Of a stretch of DNA of 64,000 bases, positions 1 through 11,494 are shown piece by piece. The DNA is from Siphonodentalium dalli (lineage: Eukaryota; Mollusca; Scaphopoda; Gadilida; Siphonodentaliidae), in NCBI GenBank assembly GCA_032622095.1, contig CP136063.1, forward strand, positions 147,299,379 through 147,363,378. The letters run 5' to 3'. Each line of letters opens with the position of its first letter. Position 1 is the first letter of the stretch. The position numbers were made by a program, and so were the translations under genes. The notes beneath the pieces are model-generated. The model ran no database searches and was not told the DNA's origin. It saw nothing but the letters and a program-made list of their open reading frames with translations.

Positions 1-1503
1 GACAAAACACTTCTGGGGGAGACATCTTTGAGTGTATTTACATCTTCTTTATACTGAAGTTTTTTTCCCCGTTTCTCAAAGGTGGATCGAATTGTCAGAG
101 TGTTTGAACAAGAATCATCTTCATAAGTCAGAAAGGCAGGAATGAACTGAGTTCTGAGAAGGTTGTTGACAATGGATTGTCCTGAGTTGCAACATATGTT
201 TTCTCTCTTTTCTCTTCACACAAATGGCTGTCACACCTTCGGTCCTCAATCAATCGTCAAACTATCGACCGCCAACACACTAATTGTGTCTATTCTTCGA
301 CTAATTGCCATCCATTAATCCGTAGGTGACATATGTTTTCCGAGTCATTGTTATGTCCCCGCAGTCACTTCTTCCCAAGTACTCTTTCCCTTTCTACTTT
401 TATTCAGCATCATTTATTGACCAATATGTGGGACTTTGTCTCACACAAAGTCACATCATGCAGCCAAATTTGCAGCCAAAGTAAAAATCATCAAATCTTC
501 AATGATAATTTCATCATTCAATCATAGACATCTTCGAAAACATCTTGGACTTCAATTCTGTCTCATTAAGAAAGTGACTATTTACAAAGCATTAGCCACA
601 ATTCTTTCCGTTATCCTCATGTCACCGACCTGTTTACCATGATGTTGAAAAGTCAGTTGTTTCGTACTGTGCCTCTAATAGGCAGATACCTCAAGACAAA
701 TTACGGGCTACGGTGACAGCGCTAATGCAAAGTTGATTGTCCTCAGCGGTAAATAGCCTCTATTGATTGGCCGACAATAAAAGTTGTGAAGACCCCTGAT
801 GTGTCGCATTCTTATGCATAATATATCACATTGGCACACACAATTCTCCAAATTTATCCCTTTTACATGAAACCAGTAGGCAAATAATTTCTCAGCGATT
901 TTACACAATGACTCGACATCCGCCCTTTTTAAGCTGAATGACAAAAATTAATTTTGGTTGCAGTGTTATATTAATTAAACTGTGAGCTAGAATTGATTGT
1001 GTCCATGTGGTTTCGGATGATTAATATCATTAGCTGGGCTAGTTTAATGCCATTTGTTCTCTGAGATTCACTTATTTGCACCACAGAGGCTAATTGCTTC
1101 CTTACTTAACCCTCTGAGAAAATTTGCCCATGAACTGCAACCTTAAAAATGCTCTGTCTATTCTCTCCCTGGCAACATTTCCAACAAAAACAACAACAAC
1201 AATGCTACATAGATTTGAAGGTCTGTATGCATTATCTACAAAGATACAAACATTCGTTGTTGAACATATTTATCTTAAATATGTATTAAAAAATAGATTT
1301 TCAATAAAAAAAACATAAACATATCATAGACGAACAGCGTAGTAGCCACATTTTCTGTTCCAATCCATGGAAAAACATGACATGAACACAAACAAATGGT
1401 TTCCTATTGACAGAAGATCCAGTTTACTGGTCTCTCTGACTATATATTATAATCTTATACCCCTGAATTTACACAGAGAGTTCAAGGAAAATATACACCA
1501 TCT
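1..1503. other. Unique intronic sequence, no gene seen
   Basis: I see no exon with paired splice sites and no repeat belonging to the families found elsewhere. The stretch has balanced composition with several homeodomain-type ATTA clusters (around 280-320 and 950-1090). By inference it lies in the intron after the basonuclin exon at 12315-12417. It could contain regulatory sequence, but nothing in it proves this. Confidence 0.5.
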
Positions 1504-1560
1504 TTAAAAGAGCAGTGGATTTAAGCATGAGTCTCATACTTAAATCCACTGCTCTTTTAA
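1504..1560. repeat. Perfect 22-bp-arm hairpin abutting a MITE
   Basis: Arms 1504-1525 and 1539-1560 are perfect reverse complements around a 13-base loop. Both outer ends read TTAA, and the right TTAA is also the left target duplication of the MITE that starts at 1561. Confidence 0.8.
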
Positions 1561-1823
1561 CCCCTTCATGACGGGAGCTGGTGCAGCATTAAAGAACCTG
1601 TTCCAGTGTATTCTCTTATATATGTGAGTCTCCCTATATAGGGAGCCTCACATAATAAAAGAATGCACTGGCTTACAAGGTCAAGGTAAATATTGTTAGG
1701 CCAATATGCATTCTCTTATATTTGTCAGGCGCCCTAGGGACGACTTGCATATACATGTATATAAAGAGAATGCATTGGCACAGGTCTTTTGCAAAATTTC
1801 AGGAATCTCCAGTCATGGAAGGG
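1561..1823 (+). mobile_element. piggyBac-type MITE, family A copy 1
   Basis: This 263-bp non-coding element is flanked by TTAA at 1557-1560 and 1824-1827. The terminal inverted repeats read CCC(C)TTCATGACgGGAGCT and, from the other end, CCCTTCCATGACTGGAG. TTAA target choice with CCC termini is the piggyBac signature. Inside are two small palindromes, each a GTGAGTCTCCCTA / TAGGGAGCCTCAC type stem, separated by a CACTGGCTTACAAGGTCAAGG segment. There is no ORF, so it would need a transposase from elsewhere. It lies in the basonuclin downstream intron. Confidence 0.8.
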
Positions 1824-2239
1824 TTAAAGATGGGATTGGTAACTACTTTTCCTTTATGCCACCATGTTCCTCTGAATGTTTAAAATGCACATCTATATTA
1901 TTGGCATCCTCAGGTATTATAATAAATGTGGGGTATTTATATTCACCATTTTGTTTCTGAGGTGGAGAAATTTCATAATGTTATTTTATTATTTTAAATA
2001 ACGCTCAGGTTTGGCACAATAGGGCAACACAAGGGGATTCAATGGAGTTTCTTAAATATAATTAGGACGAGGAAAGGGTAAACGTGCTATTTGGTAAAAC
2101 TGTGTAGTTCAGTGGTGCTTTGTATAAAAGGTTATTGGATAAAATCTGTTACTTGGAACTATTCACATAACTATCAAAGTATCAATGAAATTTTCATGTT
2201 CCACTTCCCCTCTTTAGTTATGGAAAACATGTTGATTTA

Positions 2240-2506
2240 CCCTTTCATGATAGGAGCTGCGCTGGTGCAGCATTAAAGATCATGTGCCAGTGCATTCTCT
2301 TGTATATGTGAGTCTCCTATAGGGAGCCTCGCATTTATATAAGAGAATGCACTGGCTTACAGGGTCAAGGGAAATATTGTTAGGCCAATGTATTCTCATA
2401 TATATTCGAGGCTCCGTATGGGAGACTCGCATATATAAATATATATAAGAGAATGCATTGGCACAGGGTTTTTGCTAAATTTCAGGAAGCTCCAGTCTTG
2501 GAAGAG
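2240..2506 (+). mobile_element. piggyBac-type MITE, family A copy 2 (decayed ends)
   Basis: Same organisation as the copy at 1561: CCTTTCATGAtaGGAGCT start, the two internal stems with GAGTCTCC/GGGAGCCTC and GAGGCTCC/GGGAGACTC, then a GGAAGCTCCAGTCttGGAAG end. The left target site has mutated to TTTA and the right one is not recognisable. It lies only 416 bp from copy 1 in the same orientation. Confidence 0.75.
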
Positions 2507-2569
2507 TATTCTTATGATTCTCTTATATGTAGTTATATTTATATTCCTCAGATACATTTATATAGATAA

Positions 2570-3000
2570 CTAGCTGGGGTACCCGGCGTTGCTCGGGTAA
2601 AGAAGATTGGAAACAACTTGAAGTGTGTTGACATGTATTTACTGAATTTCCAAGAACTTCATTGTACACCACATTGGTGGTCTTCTCTTCTCCTGCATGG
2701 CTGAATAGCACCCAACGTCATGAACGTAGAGCTGGCTATGGGATCTAGTCCTGCTATGGTATGGATAAAGAGCATTATGGTAGCTTATGCTATACAAGGC
2801 GACGTGTGATGTAGAGTGCGGTATACATGTATATGTGTAGATTAACGATAAAGAGCATTCACTGTTGATCTATTCCTGATATGGTATGAATAAAGAGCAT
2901 TCTGCTCGCTTATGTGCAGCAACTTGTTAACAACATTCCGTGCAGAGTCTCAGTTGGTATTTTAAATACATCTGAGGTTAACGGGACCTATCTAATAAGA
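2570..3000 (-). mobile_element. Short non-autonomous Helitron (minus strand)
   Basis: Read on the minus strand, the element ends with the stem ACCCGAG...CGGGT (2581-2598) followed within 8 bases by CTAG (2573-2570) and then host T, the Helitron 3' signature. A possible 5' end is the minus-strand TCTTATTAGATAGG at 3000, preceded by A, which would give 431 bp; this end is much less certain. The interior contains a duplicated segment (from 2741 and from 2866) sharing GGTATGRATAAAGAGCATT. Confidence 0.55.
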
Positions 3001-3194
3001 TCCTCCGTGTAAAATTACCCCTATATAAAAAAATTCAGCTCTGACAGTCCAGCCGCTTGGTCACCTAAAAGCGGACAAACAACAACCAAACAAAATTGAG
3101 TTTTATTAGTATAAATAAGTGGGGAAAAGATTTTGTGGGTAGTCATGGAAAGGGGATACAGTATATGGGCAAGAAGACCCTGGAAGAATTTGAT

Positions 3195-3437
3195 TTTAAC
3201 CCCTTCTTTACCAAACCTTGGAATGGTCTATTATTCAGCTGGAGGGCTTTTCAGGAAAAATATTCAGATGGCAGATAATACAAGTACAGAACTTAACAGA
3301 AAAAGTTATATTTATTGGAGGGAAATGTTCAGATAAAAAGTTCAACAAATGACCTATGGTTGTTGTTGAACTTATTATCTGAACATTTCTTATGGGAACT
3401 ACTCATCAATGAGTATTTAGAATAGAAAGGGTTAAAA
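3195..3437. mobile_element. Hairpin MITE, family B copy 1
   Basis: The core is a hairpin with arms 3322-3348 and 3363-3389 built on AAATGTTCAGATAA and AGTTCAACAA. It is followed by AACTACTCATCAATGAGTA and a terminus AGAAAGGGTTAA. TTAACCCCTTCT near 3195 could be the opposite end, which would make it another TTAA element of about 240 bp. The core is clear; the outer boundaries are inferred. Confidence 0.5.
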
Positions 3438-5461
3438 TAAATGAGTATGTGAACGGTATGTGAATGAGGGAGATAAACTATGAAAACATCATCATCTTTC
3501 CGCTGCGCTTTGACACCAACTGTAGGGACACTGCTATAAAACACCAAATTTCAGCACAGCGACTTTATTCTGATTGCCTCAGCGAATGACGTCTTTTTAT
3601 GACTGTTCAAACAACCCACAAGAAAATATTGATAAAACGCTACATTTCTGATAAAATTTGATGTCTTTCAATTTTGGGCGAGATAACCTCACACACGAGT
3701 TATGGGACTACACTGTTCCCGAACGGAAATAAGCACAGTGCTTCTGATGACATTGCCTGAGATCTTGGCAGCGAGAAAGCACGTAATAATACAACCACAT
3801 AAATGCAATCTTTATCTCCTCTGCTAGAATAAAATCACTGATTCAGTCACAGGCTTAGTTAGACATTCTTTAAGAGACAAAAAAAGATTACAGAAATGGC
3901 TTGTCAGCTGATCAGAGAAGGAAATTCCAGGAATGACACAAAGTTCAAATAAATTTTCCTGTGACTTATCTCTTTTATTGATTACGTGGCTCAACTTGCA
4001 CTGTCACGTCACTTCAAGTTGTCTTCATAGAACCAGTGTCATGGTAAGGAATTATGCCGTCACTAATTTCCATGTTTTCGAAATTAAGGATAACGACGAC
4101 TGCATCGTGCAAGGCGTTGGACAAAACGATTATATTATCTGGGAGGGTGTTATTGCCAACTCAAATTGCATTTCGTACTGCGTGCATTAGTTTAACGTGA
4201 CATCACGACAACTGTGCAATCTCGCTTCCTCTTTATTGTGCTTTTTGTGACTTCCAAATGGGTACAGCTAAAAGCAGAAATAATTTATCTAACTCATGAG
4301 AGTATTGTCCTATCATTTTGAATACATGAATAATGAAATTATAAATACAAATCAACAACTTACTCGAAACATATAGTCTGTGAACATATGCTATTGTAGA
4401 ACTAATTAATTATTCCAGTTTCAATACCATTTTTTTTTTTATATTTCTGTGCAATACCAACTGCCTTATAGCTTTTCCTTATTTCAGATTATGATTCAAG
4501 GATTCCAGATTTGGGCATGCATGTACATATTTTTCAAGCTTGGGAATCAAAGCACATTTTGCATCCCCAGATAGAACGCAAGTTATATATATATGTACAC
4601 TTTCTGACTTGCTGCTTCCCAGAGATTACAAAAATCTAATGTAACCCATGACAGTGTGGATACCACAGAACCTATTTTACAAGAGCTCGATAGTAATAGG
4701 TTATAACCATATCTACACTCTACACAATTGACCATGCTAAACAAAAATACAGAATTTTAACCATTTCATTAATGATTAATCATGATGAGTAGTTCTGTAG
4801 GAAATGTTCAAATAATAAGCTCAACAAACGGTAATATAGCATTATAGGCCATTTGCTGAACTAATTTTCTGAATATTTCCCACATATGAATTGAAATTCT
4901 TCTGCAGTTTGTTTGTCTGTTGTCTGCTTGAGGCAGGAGGATCTATGAGACAGTATGGCACCCAAATATGCAGGACGATCAAAGGAAAAATTAGCACAGA
5001 GAGCCATGCTACAAATGAATAATTCATGAGGGAGCCAGTCATCTGTGACTTCTTGGTCTCTGTATTACAAGAAACATTTTATCAAAGTGACAAGATGACA
5101 ATGTTTTATTTATTACAAATTCACTAACGACATTCTTGGCGACAACAAATTAATGAAATCATTCGTCGATATCTTTGTCAATACAATTCTTACATAAATC
5201 ACATGACTCAAGAAGATATGAAACGAAAGAGAAATATTCGCTTTTCTGGTGATGGGCACTAGGGATCAAAGGAATTTCAATATATGCCATCACTTCTCTA
5301 TGAAAAGTAGCCTCTATGTGTCGTGCTCCAAGCTATTTTTCATCCTGTTGGTTGAATAGATTTCTGGGCTCAATAATTTGGGAAATATATCATTTGACAC
5401 ATACTCAAACAAAATGTCACAAAACGAGAATACCAACATAATGGTAATGGATAAAACACAA
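3438..5461. other. Mostly unique intronic sequence with a decayed family B copy
   Basis: No exon is recognised. Positions 4757-4885 hold a degenerate, oppositely oriented family B hairpin (TTAACCATTTCATTAATGA, GATGAGTAGTT, AAATGTTCAAATAATAAGCTCAACAAA). The rest, including a T-run near 4430, shows nothing specific. Confidence 0.5.
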
Positions 5462-5696
5462 ATCCAAAGATATTAAGGAACGCCTTGCGACTAGAGTATG
5501 GAGAGATGGATACAAAATAAAATCCAAATATATTAAGGAACACCCTTCACTACAATATGGAGGGATGGATACAAAAACACAAAGATATTAAGGAAAGCCC
5601 TGCACTACAGCCCGGAGGGATGGATTCAAAAACAAAAACACAAAGATATTAAGGAACGCCCTGCACTACAGTATGGAGGGATGGATACAAAAACAA
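5462..5696. repeat. Tandem array of a 56-61 bp unit
   Basis: Four consecutive copies of a unit reading AAGATATTAAGGAACGCCCTG, CACTACAGTATGGAGGGATG, GATACAAAA. A fifth copy lies at 6789-6846, on the other side of the element at 5697-6788, so the array was apparently split by that insertion. Confidence 0.8.
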
Positions 5697-6788
5697 TAAA
5701 AGGTCAGCAGACCACAGTGTCCCCCGACAACATGGCAAGTCGATGCCGCTTTGTTAAAGAAATTAAAAAAAATGTTGAAATTTTCTAAGTCGAAAAGGGT
5801 TAATAACTCCATAAACAAAATATTAGCTATATAGATGTTGCAAATCACCAACATGTTAGGAACAATATCCCAAAGTTTCAAATCTCTACATTTAAAACTG
5901 TAGGAGGAGTTGATTACACCATGAAGGTACCCAATCTCATCCAAAAGGCAAAAATGTTCCAAATTTTCTAAGTCGAAAACCCCCCAAAAATATGGAAAAT
6001 ATTATATTTTTTATTAGCTATATAGATGTTGCAAATCACCAACATGTTAGGAACAATATCCCAGAGTTTCAAATCTCTACATTTAAAACTGTAGGAGGAT
6101 TTGATTACACCATGAAGGTACCCAATCTCATCCAAAAGGCAAAAATGTTCCAAATTTTCTAAGTCGAAAACCCCCCAAAAACATGGAAAAAATTATATTT
6201 TTTATTAGCTATATAGATGTTGCAAATCACCAACATGTTAGGAACAATATCCCAGAGTTTCAAATCTCTACATTTAAAACTGTAGGAGGAGTTGATTACA
6301 CCATGAAGGTACCCAATCTCATCCAAAAGGCAAAAATGTTCCAAATTTTCTAAGTCGAAAACCCCCCCAAAAACATGGAAAAAATTATATTTTTTATTAG
6401 CTATATAGATGTTGCAAATCACCAACATGTTAGGAACAATATCCCAGAGTTTCAAATCTCTACATTTAAAACTGTAGGAGGATTTGATTACACCATGAAG
6501 GTACCCAATCTCATCCAAAAGGCAAAAATGTTCCAAATTTTCTAAGTCGAAAACCCCCCAACAACATGGAAAAAATTATATTTTTTATTAGCTATACAGA
6601 TGTTGCAAATCACCAACATGTTAGGAACAATATCCCAGAGTTTCAAATCTCTACATTTAAAACTGTAGGAGGAGTTGATTACACCATGAAGGTACCCAAT
6701 CTCGGACGCATGGACGGTACGACACACAGACGGACGCACAAGGGTCATTTCTATAGTCCTCCGACGGAAACGTTGGGGGACAAACATC
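5697..6788. mobile_element. Tandem-core element, family J copy 1 (191-bp array)
   Basis: Five head-to-tail copies of a unit beginning AGTCGAAAA start at 5788, 5971, 6162, 6353 and 6544. Spacing is 183 and then three times exactly 191 bases; the last copy stops near 6704. A GACG/GACA-type run follows (6705-6745), then a right end GTTGGGGGACA. The left side has TGTCCCCCGACAAC near 5718, which is an approximate inverted match to the right end. Tandem cores followed by a tetranucleotide run resemble bivalve pearl-type elements. Open frames on the minus strand through the array are translations of the repeat, with a frame change at every unit because 191 is not a multiple of 3. Confidence 0.75.
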
Positions 6789-6849
6789 CAAATATATTAA
6801 GGAACGCCCTGCACTACAGTACGGAGGGATGGATACAAAAACAAAAATC

Positions 6850-7521
6850 CTGAAGATCAGGTATATTATTTGCCAAAAAGGTGTAATAAAGTGGTTTTAC
6901 GTTTATTTCTGAATCAGCCAAGTGTAATTCGCAGTGAAATCTCTTAGTAGAAATGAAATTTTCCTTCATTGAATTTGCGAGTGCTAACAAGTGAGTTCTT
7001 CCTCTTGGCATCCTAAGAAGTCCGAAGGTTTCCACAAGATTTCAGTTCTAAAAATAGCCCCTTCACTATCCCAGAAATGTGATAAGAAATCCAAAATAAA
7101 ATTTATATTAATTGATATCTGCTTATCTGGACAGATTTCCTCGATTCATATCTATTATTTTATAGCCCAGAATCAATATAAACTTGCTGGGAAGAGATAC
7201 ACTATCCAGAACACTCAATTTGATGAATAATTTTATTAGCATCCAAAAACATATGAACCAATGAATTCAGACTGCAAATTCTATCAAAGATTTGCAAACT
7301 ACTGCGCAAACTGTAATATGATCTAATTTATAGAATGAGGGAATTAATTAGTGTGTAAAATTCTGCTTGAACAAGAGTTTGGGGACGTTTCACTCTAAAA
7401 TTATCCCTTTGATTACTGAATGGATTCTCCATCTCTGCTGTAAAAGTATATAATTGAATGGTCTACTCTCTATTTGTAGGGATGTTCTGATACAATAAGA
7501 GACATCAGGCAGAGAAACACT
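6850..7521. other. Unique intronic sequence
   Basis: Nothing recognisable: A+T-rich, with no splice-bounded ORF and no repeat-family match. Confidence 0.5.
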
Positions 7522-7525
7522 TTAA

Positions 7526-7790
7526 CCATTTCATCAAATTTCGTGATGAGAGCTGTGTTGGTGCAGCATTAGAATTCCTGTGCCAGTGCATTCTCTTATA
7601 TGTGCGAGTCTCCCTTACGGAGCGTCACATATATAAAAGAATACACTGGCTTACAAGGTCAAGGTAAATATTGTTAGGAAAACATATTCTCTTATATATG
7701 CGAGGCTCCCTATGGGAGACTCGCATATACAAGATAATGCATTGGCACAGGGTTGTCGCAAAATTTCAGGAAGCTCCAGTCATGGAAGGG
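7526..7790 (+). mobile_element. piggyBac-type MITE, family A copy 3
   Basis: This 265-bp copy is bounded by TTAA at 7522-7525 and 7791-7794. It has the same order as copy 1: GTGCAGCATTA, GTGCATTCTCTTATA, stem GAGTCTCCCTTACGGAGCGTC, the TTACAAGGTCAAGG spacer, stem GAGGCTCCCTATGGGAGACTC, and end AGCTCCAGTCATGGAAGGG. The right terminus is intact; the left terminus carries a small internal change (CCATTTCATCAAATTTCGTG). Confidence 0.8.
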
Positions 7791-7794
7791 TTAA

Positions 7795-8377
7795 GTATTC
7801 ATATGCAGGTATGTTCAGCTACTAATTTTGTCAATCGTTATAAAGGCTGTTCTTCAAACTTATTAGCCTTGTATCCCTTAAAATGAATCAATGGGAATCA
7901 AGTAACTTGTCATTTGCAAGTATTTAGTTATCAAAGGATTAACATGTATTACTAGCCCAATGTCCATCTACAAATATAACTTACAAGTAACATGAACACA
8001 GATTATTATCTTATCTAGATTAATATTATAAAGCTAGAAATGTGTAATTCCCAAGCTCTGTCCAACTGTTGAGTAAAACACATGTTTTTTAAAATAATTT
8101 TTTTTTTAACCTATCACTACAAATTTGTGACCACAAACTTTGCCCCAAGTATGGAAATAGGCCTGAGCAGAGTAGTGAGACACTTTGTTTCTCTTGCAGA
8201 TAGAGAGTACGGCTATGTGAAAGCATATTACTTCTCACTATAATAAACTTATTTTGCTTTAAATTTAATTTATGGCTAAACTCACTTCTGTATAGCAATA
8301 TCCGTCAGAAAAACGGTTGTACAAATATTCACTCCCTCTGGAGGATAATTCCATGCACCTTGACATGCCTAAAACTA
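7795..8377. other. Unique intronic sequence
   Basis: No gene or repeat is recognised between the two MITEs; A+T-rich with a T-run at 8097. Confidence 0.5.
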
Positions 8378-8555
8378 CAGTAATGCCCAAAGTAATCGAC
8401 TCCTTAACCACAGCAGAATTATGGGTAACTTTTCAGGATTTAGTCGGAAATATGGCTTGTTGCCATTCATCGGAAAGCCATATTTCCGACTAAATCCTGA
8501 AAAGTTACCCATAATTCTGCTGTGGTTAAGGAGTCAATTAATTAGAGCATTGCTG
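8378..8555. mobile_element. Tc1/mariner-type fold-back MITE, family E copy 1
   Basis: Nearly the whole element is one palindrome. It starts CAGTAATGCCCAAAGTAATCG, runs through TTTCAGGATTTAGTCGGAAA, turns around at GCCATTCATCGGAAAGCCA and returns to GAGCATTGCTG. It is flanked by TA on both sides (8376-8377, 8556-8557). CAGT-type ends and a TA duplication are characteristic of Tc1/mariner. No ORF longer than the palindrome itself is present. Confidence 0.85.
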
Positions 8556-8676
8556 TATGATGCCAGCCATTTGAAAGGAGTGAACATAAAATAACCTCAA
8601 CCACAACTATACTCATCATATATCAAGAACTATTCAACTCAATATTCAATCAAGCATGACGTTATAAAGGATTTAA

Positions 8677-9162
8677 AGGCACGTGAGGCCTTAATTGTCG
8701 AAAATATTCATATTTGTTCCAAACACCGTAAACAGAAAAACGCATACAGTTTCGTTCATATATATCATGACCATCGCGTAAACAGCATGTTATCATAAAG
8801 CCCTACTATATTTTACCTAAGCAAGAGCCTGATTGTGTTACAGAAGACAGCACAATGCTACTGGCTAATCACACACAAATGGCATAAACGCTCTTTATTA
8901 GTTCCATATCAGGAATTCACCCACAAAGAACGCTCTTTATGTTTACCATCATAATATAAACAAACACCAGAAAAGTAACTTTTTATGCTTTTGTTTACAT
9001 AACAATAGTCAAATATATGACAATAACATACTGTTTATGCGATATTTCCTGTTTGTATACGGACAAAGTATGTCTACATTTTGATGTTCTTTCTGTTTGT
9101 GGCGGTTTTTGACGGGTGGAAATATTTTTACAGGATACCCACCGCCAAGGCCAACCGTACCT
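8677..9162. mobile_element. Kolobok-like TTAA element, 486 bp
   Basis: Flanked by TTAA at 8673-8676 and 9163-9166. The left end reads AGGCACGTGAGGCCTT, and the right end, read inward, AGGTACGGTTGGCCTTG. TTAA target sites with an AGG terminus suggest the Kolobok superfamily, but assignment without a transposase is tentative. Inside, two CGCTCTTTAT motifs flank TCCATATCAGGAATTC. A single matching terminus (TTAA-AGGTACGTGAGGC) occurs at 44871 without a visible partner. Confidence 0.6.
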
Positions 9163-9485
9163 TTAACCAGCTATCTGACTGTTGAAATATAATTACTGTG
9201 ATTTAATACCCGAAATAACTCTGCTATGATAATTTTACATAAATAATAAATTAGGATTTTATAAGACTATCTTATGGATATTTATACATGTAATTGCAGT
9301 ATTTTCAGCTAAATATAGATTTCAATCATAGAGAGTCCTTCACTTATACTAATTGGACCTATGACAGCCTTGTACAGATTTTGTTTTTAGCTGGTTTTCA
9401 AGGGCCCCACAAAAGGTCACCTAGACCAAGTTGTCTGAGCTATATATTAAAATTAATGATGTGAGCGACTTCTATCACTTGGTAG

Positions 9486-9591
9486 ACACATGTCCCCAGA
9501 ACAAAAATTTACCCCACCCCAATAATACTTAATACTATATAAGATTAAGTATTATAGGGGTGGGGTCAATTTTAGTTCCGGGGACCTGTGT
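9486..9591. repeat. Fold-back hairpin, about 47-bp arms
   Basis: The left arm (CACATGTCCCCAGAACAAAA, then TTACCCCACCCC) and the right arm (GGGGTGGGGTCAATTTTAG, then TTCCGGGGACCTGTG) are imperfect reverse complements around a roughly 11-base loop. No other copy was noticed in the window. Confidence 0.75.
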
Positions 9592-11170
9592 TGGTACACT
9601 CTTATGCCACAATAGTGCATGTCCTATTTTGGCAAAGTAGGTAATTTGGCCCTAATATAAGGTGTGTCAACCATATAGTAGACGAAACATTAGGCCACAC
9701 TAAATAAATTGCTAGATTTTCATCCGCTTTTTTTTCAAATCAGGAAAGGGCAATTATTCCTACCTCTGCTTCAGGTATATGGAATATGAATGGTGTCGTA
9801 TAAATAGTCTTAGTCAAAATTTCTGATTTTAATAATATGTGGGAATTATGTATGTATGTACATCAGGGAGATGAAGACACTGACAGGGAATATTTTTTCT
9901 GGATACATATGTATATTCTTTTGAAGAAACAAAAAGCATTTATACTATATTTGACTAAATCAAAACAAAACATCTGGGCGATTCCCATTATATTATCACA
10001 TTATCATATGGGTGAATTAAGTCAAGGTTCCTCTAATGCTATACTGTCTGGATGGGCCTGAGCCCTGAGGGCAATAGTACAACATCCATACAAACTCTAA
10101 CCCGCACTAGCTCAAAATTGGGTTGGCATATCGGCGACCGTAGCAGCATTGTCCAACTTGCATCCAGCGATGAATGATACTCTTAGTATCATTGACTGTG
10201 CACCCATACCAATCTTTTATGGTGTGGGTGCCGGCCAATTCAATCCTTAGGATGAAAAAAACCATGAGATCTGTTGTTTAATACTCGTTTTTTTTTTATC
10301 GAGACCATGCGTGTTTGTTTACAATGAATACAATACACCTTCCAGTGTCGTTCTAATATTACTCTACGTATCGCAATCGTTAAAAATATGTTGAATCATT
10401 GGTAATAAGAAATGGTAGCTTACCATTAGTTACTATATTCTATTGGTACGGTACATAAATTATTTTTTAATGGTCCGGTTATTCAATAATATTGACTCGA
10501 GTGGATCGATAGGGTGAGTGAAATAATGGGATATCAGTTTCATGTCCGATACACAATGTGATTTAATCTTGGCTATACATGTTGGTCTAGGTAATACTTG
10601 GCGCCAATATTTAGTACAAAAAAATATTTTGACGTGGGGCTTAAAAATCGGGGCGGACAAGGGTGAAATCTAGCAATTATTTTATTGTGGCCATAGTAAA
10701 ATATTTTCAACACTTGCGTAGCTTTAAAAACAGAGTGACATGGTAACAGGGGGGCAACTTTGGTCAATATTTTCAACAGTTGGAAATTTTATAGCTGACA
10801 AACAGTAGTTGGAAATTTCACAGCAACAATCAGCTTACGGTAATGTGTTCTAGTAGTTTGATTTTCCAACAAATTATTAGTGGGGAATTTGTTTTTATAC
10901 CAACAGTAATATATTTTCCTGCTGTTGTTCAAAATGTTGGACTGAAATGGCCATCAGCTGGAATTTTCCAAACCTTTATAAGGGGGTATCAGGTCGGAAA
11001 TTTCCAACACTTGATGAGCTTGGTGTCAGTCTAGACGCTAGGATTTTGCAGTTTTCAATTTCAGATTTTAACATCTCCTCCCACTGAGTCGAACCATGGT
11101 CGCCCAGTGGGTCCTCTTCCTTCCCCAGTAGTCAGTCAAAGACTAATATTCATTAAAATAAACTAAATTC
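9592..11170. other. Intronic sequence, no gene seen
   Basis: No exon was recognised. Small local hairpins occur, for example GATACTCTTAGTATC at 10169-10183. Around 10770-11000 there are several GTTGGAAATTT-type words in both orientations, possibly an old repeat. Confidence 0.45.
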
Positions 11171-11494
11171 ACACTAAATCCGGCCATTTATGGGACCATC
11201 TCCTTTTATACTCAACAGAATATATGCAACAATTGAATGAATTTGAGCCATGGATTAGTGCAAAATACAGTCGTGTACTCTATGAACGATGCAAACTACC
11301 TGGTAATTATAATGAAAATGAATAAATGGCTGGAGTCATAAATTCATTTTCATTATTATTACCATGTTGTTTGCATCTTTCATAGAGCACAAGAGTGTAT
11401 TTTGCACTCGTCCATGTTTCAAATTCATTCATTTGTTGCATATATTCTGCTGAGTATAAAAGGAGATGGTCCAATAAATGGCCGGATTTAGTGT
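11171..11494. mobile_element. Fold-back element, family I copy 1
   Basis: A 324-bp imperfect palindrome. It starts ACACTAAATCCGGCCATTTA and ends TAAATGGCCGGATTTAGTGT. Between these are matched arms carrying CCATCTCCTTTTATACTCA, ATGCAACAA and TTTGAGCCATGGATTAGTGC, with a turn near 11320-11345. There is no coding capacity. The superfamily is not clear because target duplications are not obvious. Confidence 0.8.

Noticed and set aside
5788-6704. CRISPR-like direct repeats
   Set aside because: Units are 191 bp and contiguous, with no short repeat plus unique spacer pattern, and the DNA is eukaryotic.
5666-6787. Chain of similar minus-strand open frames of 61-125 codons
   Set aside because: They are translations of the 191-bp tandem unit, shifting frame each unit; no conserved protein.
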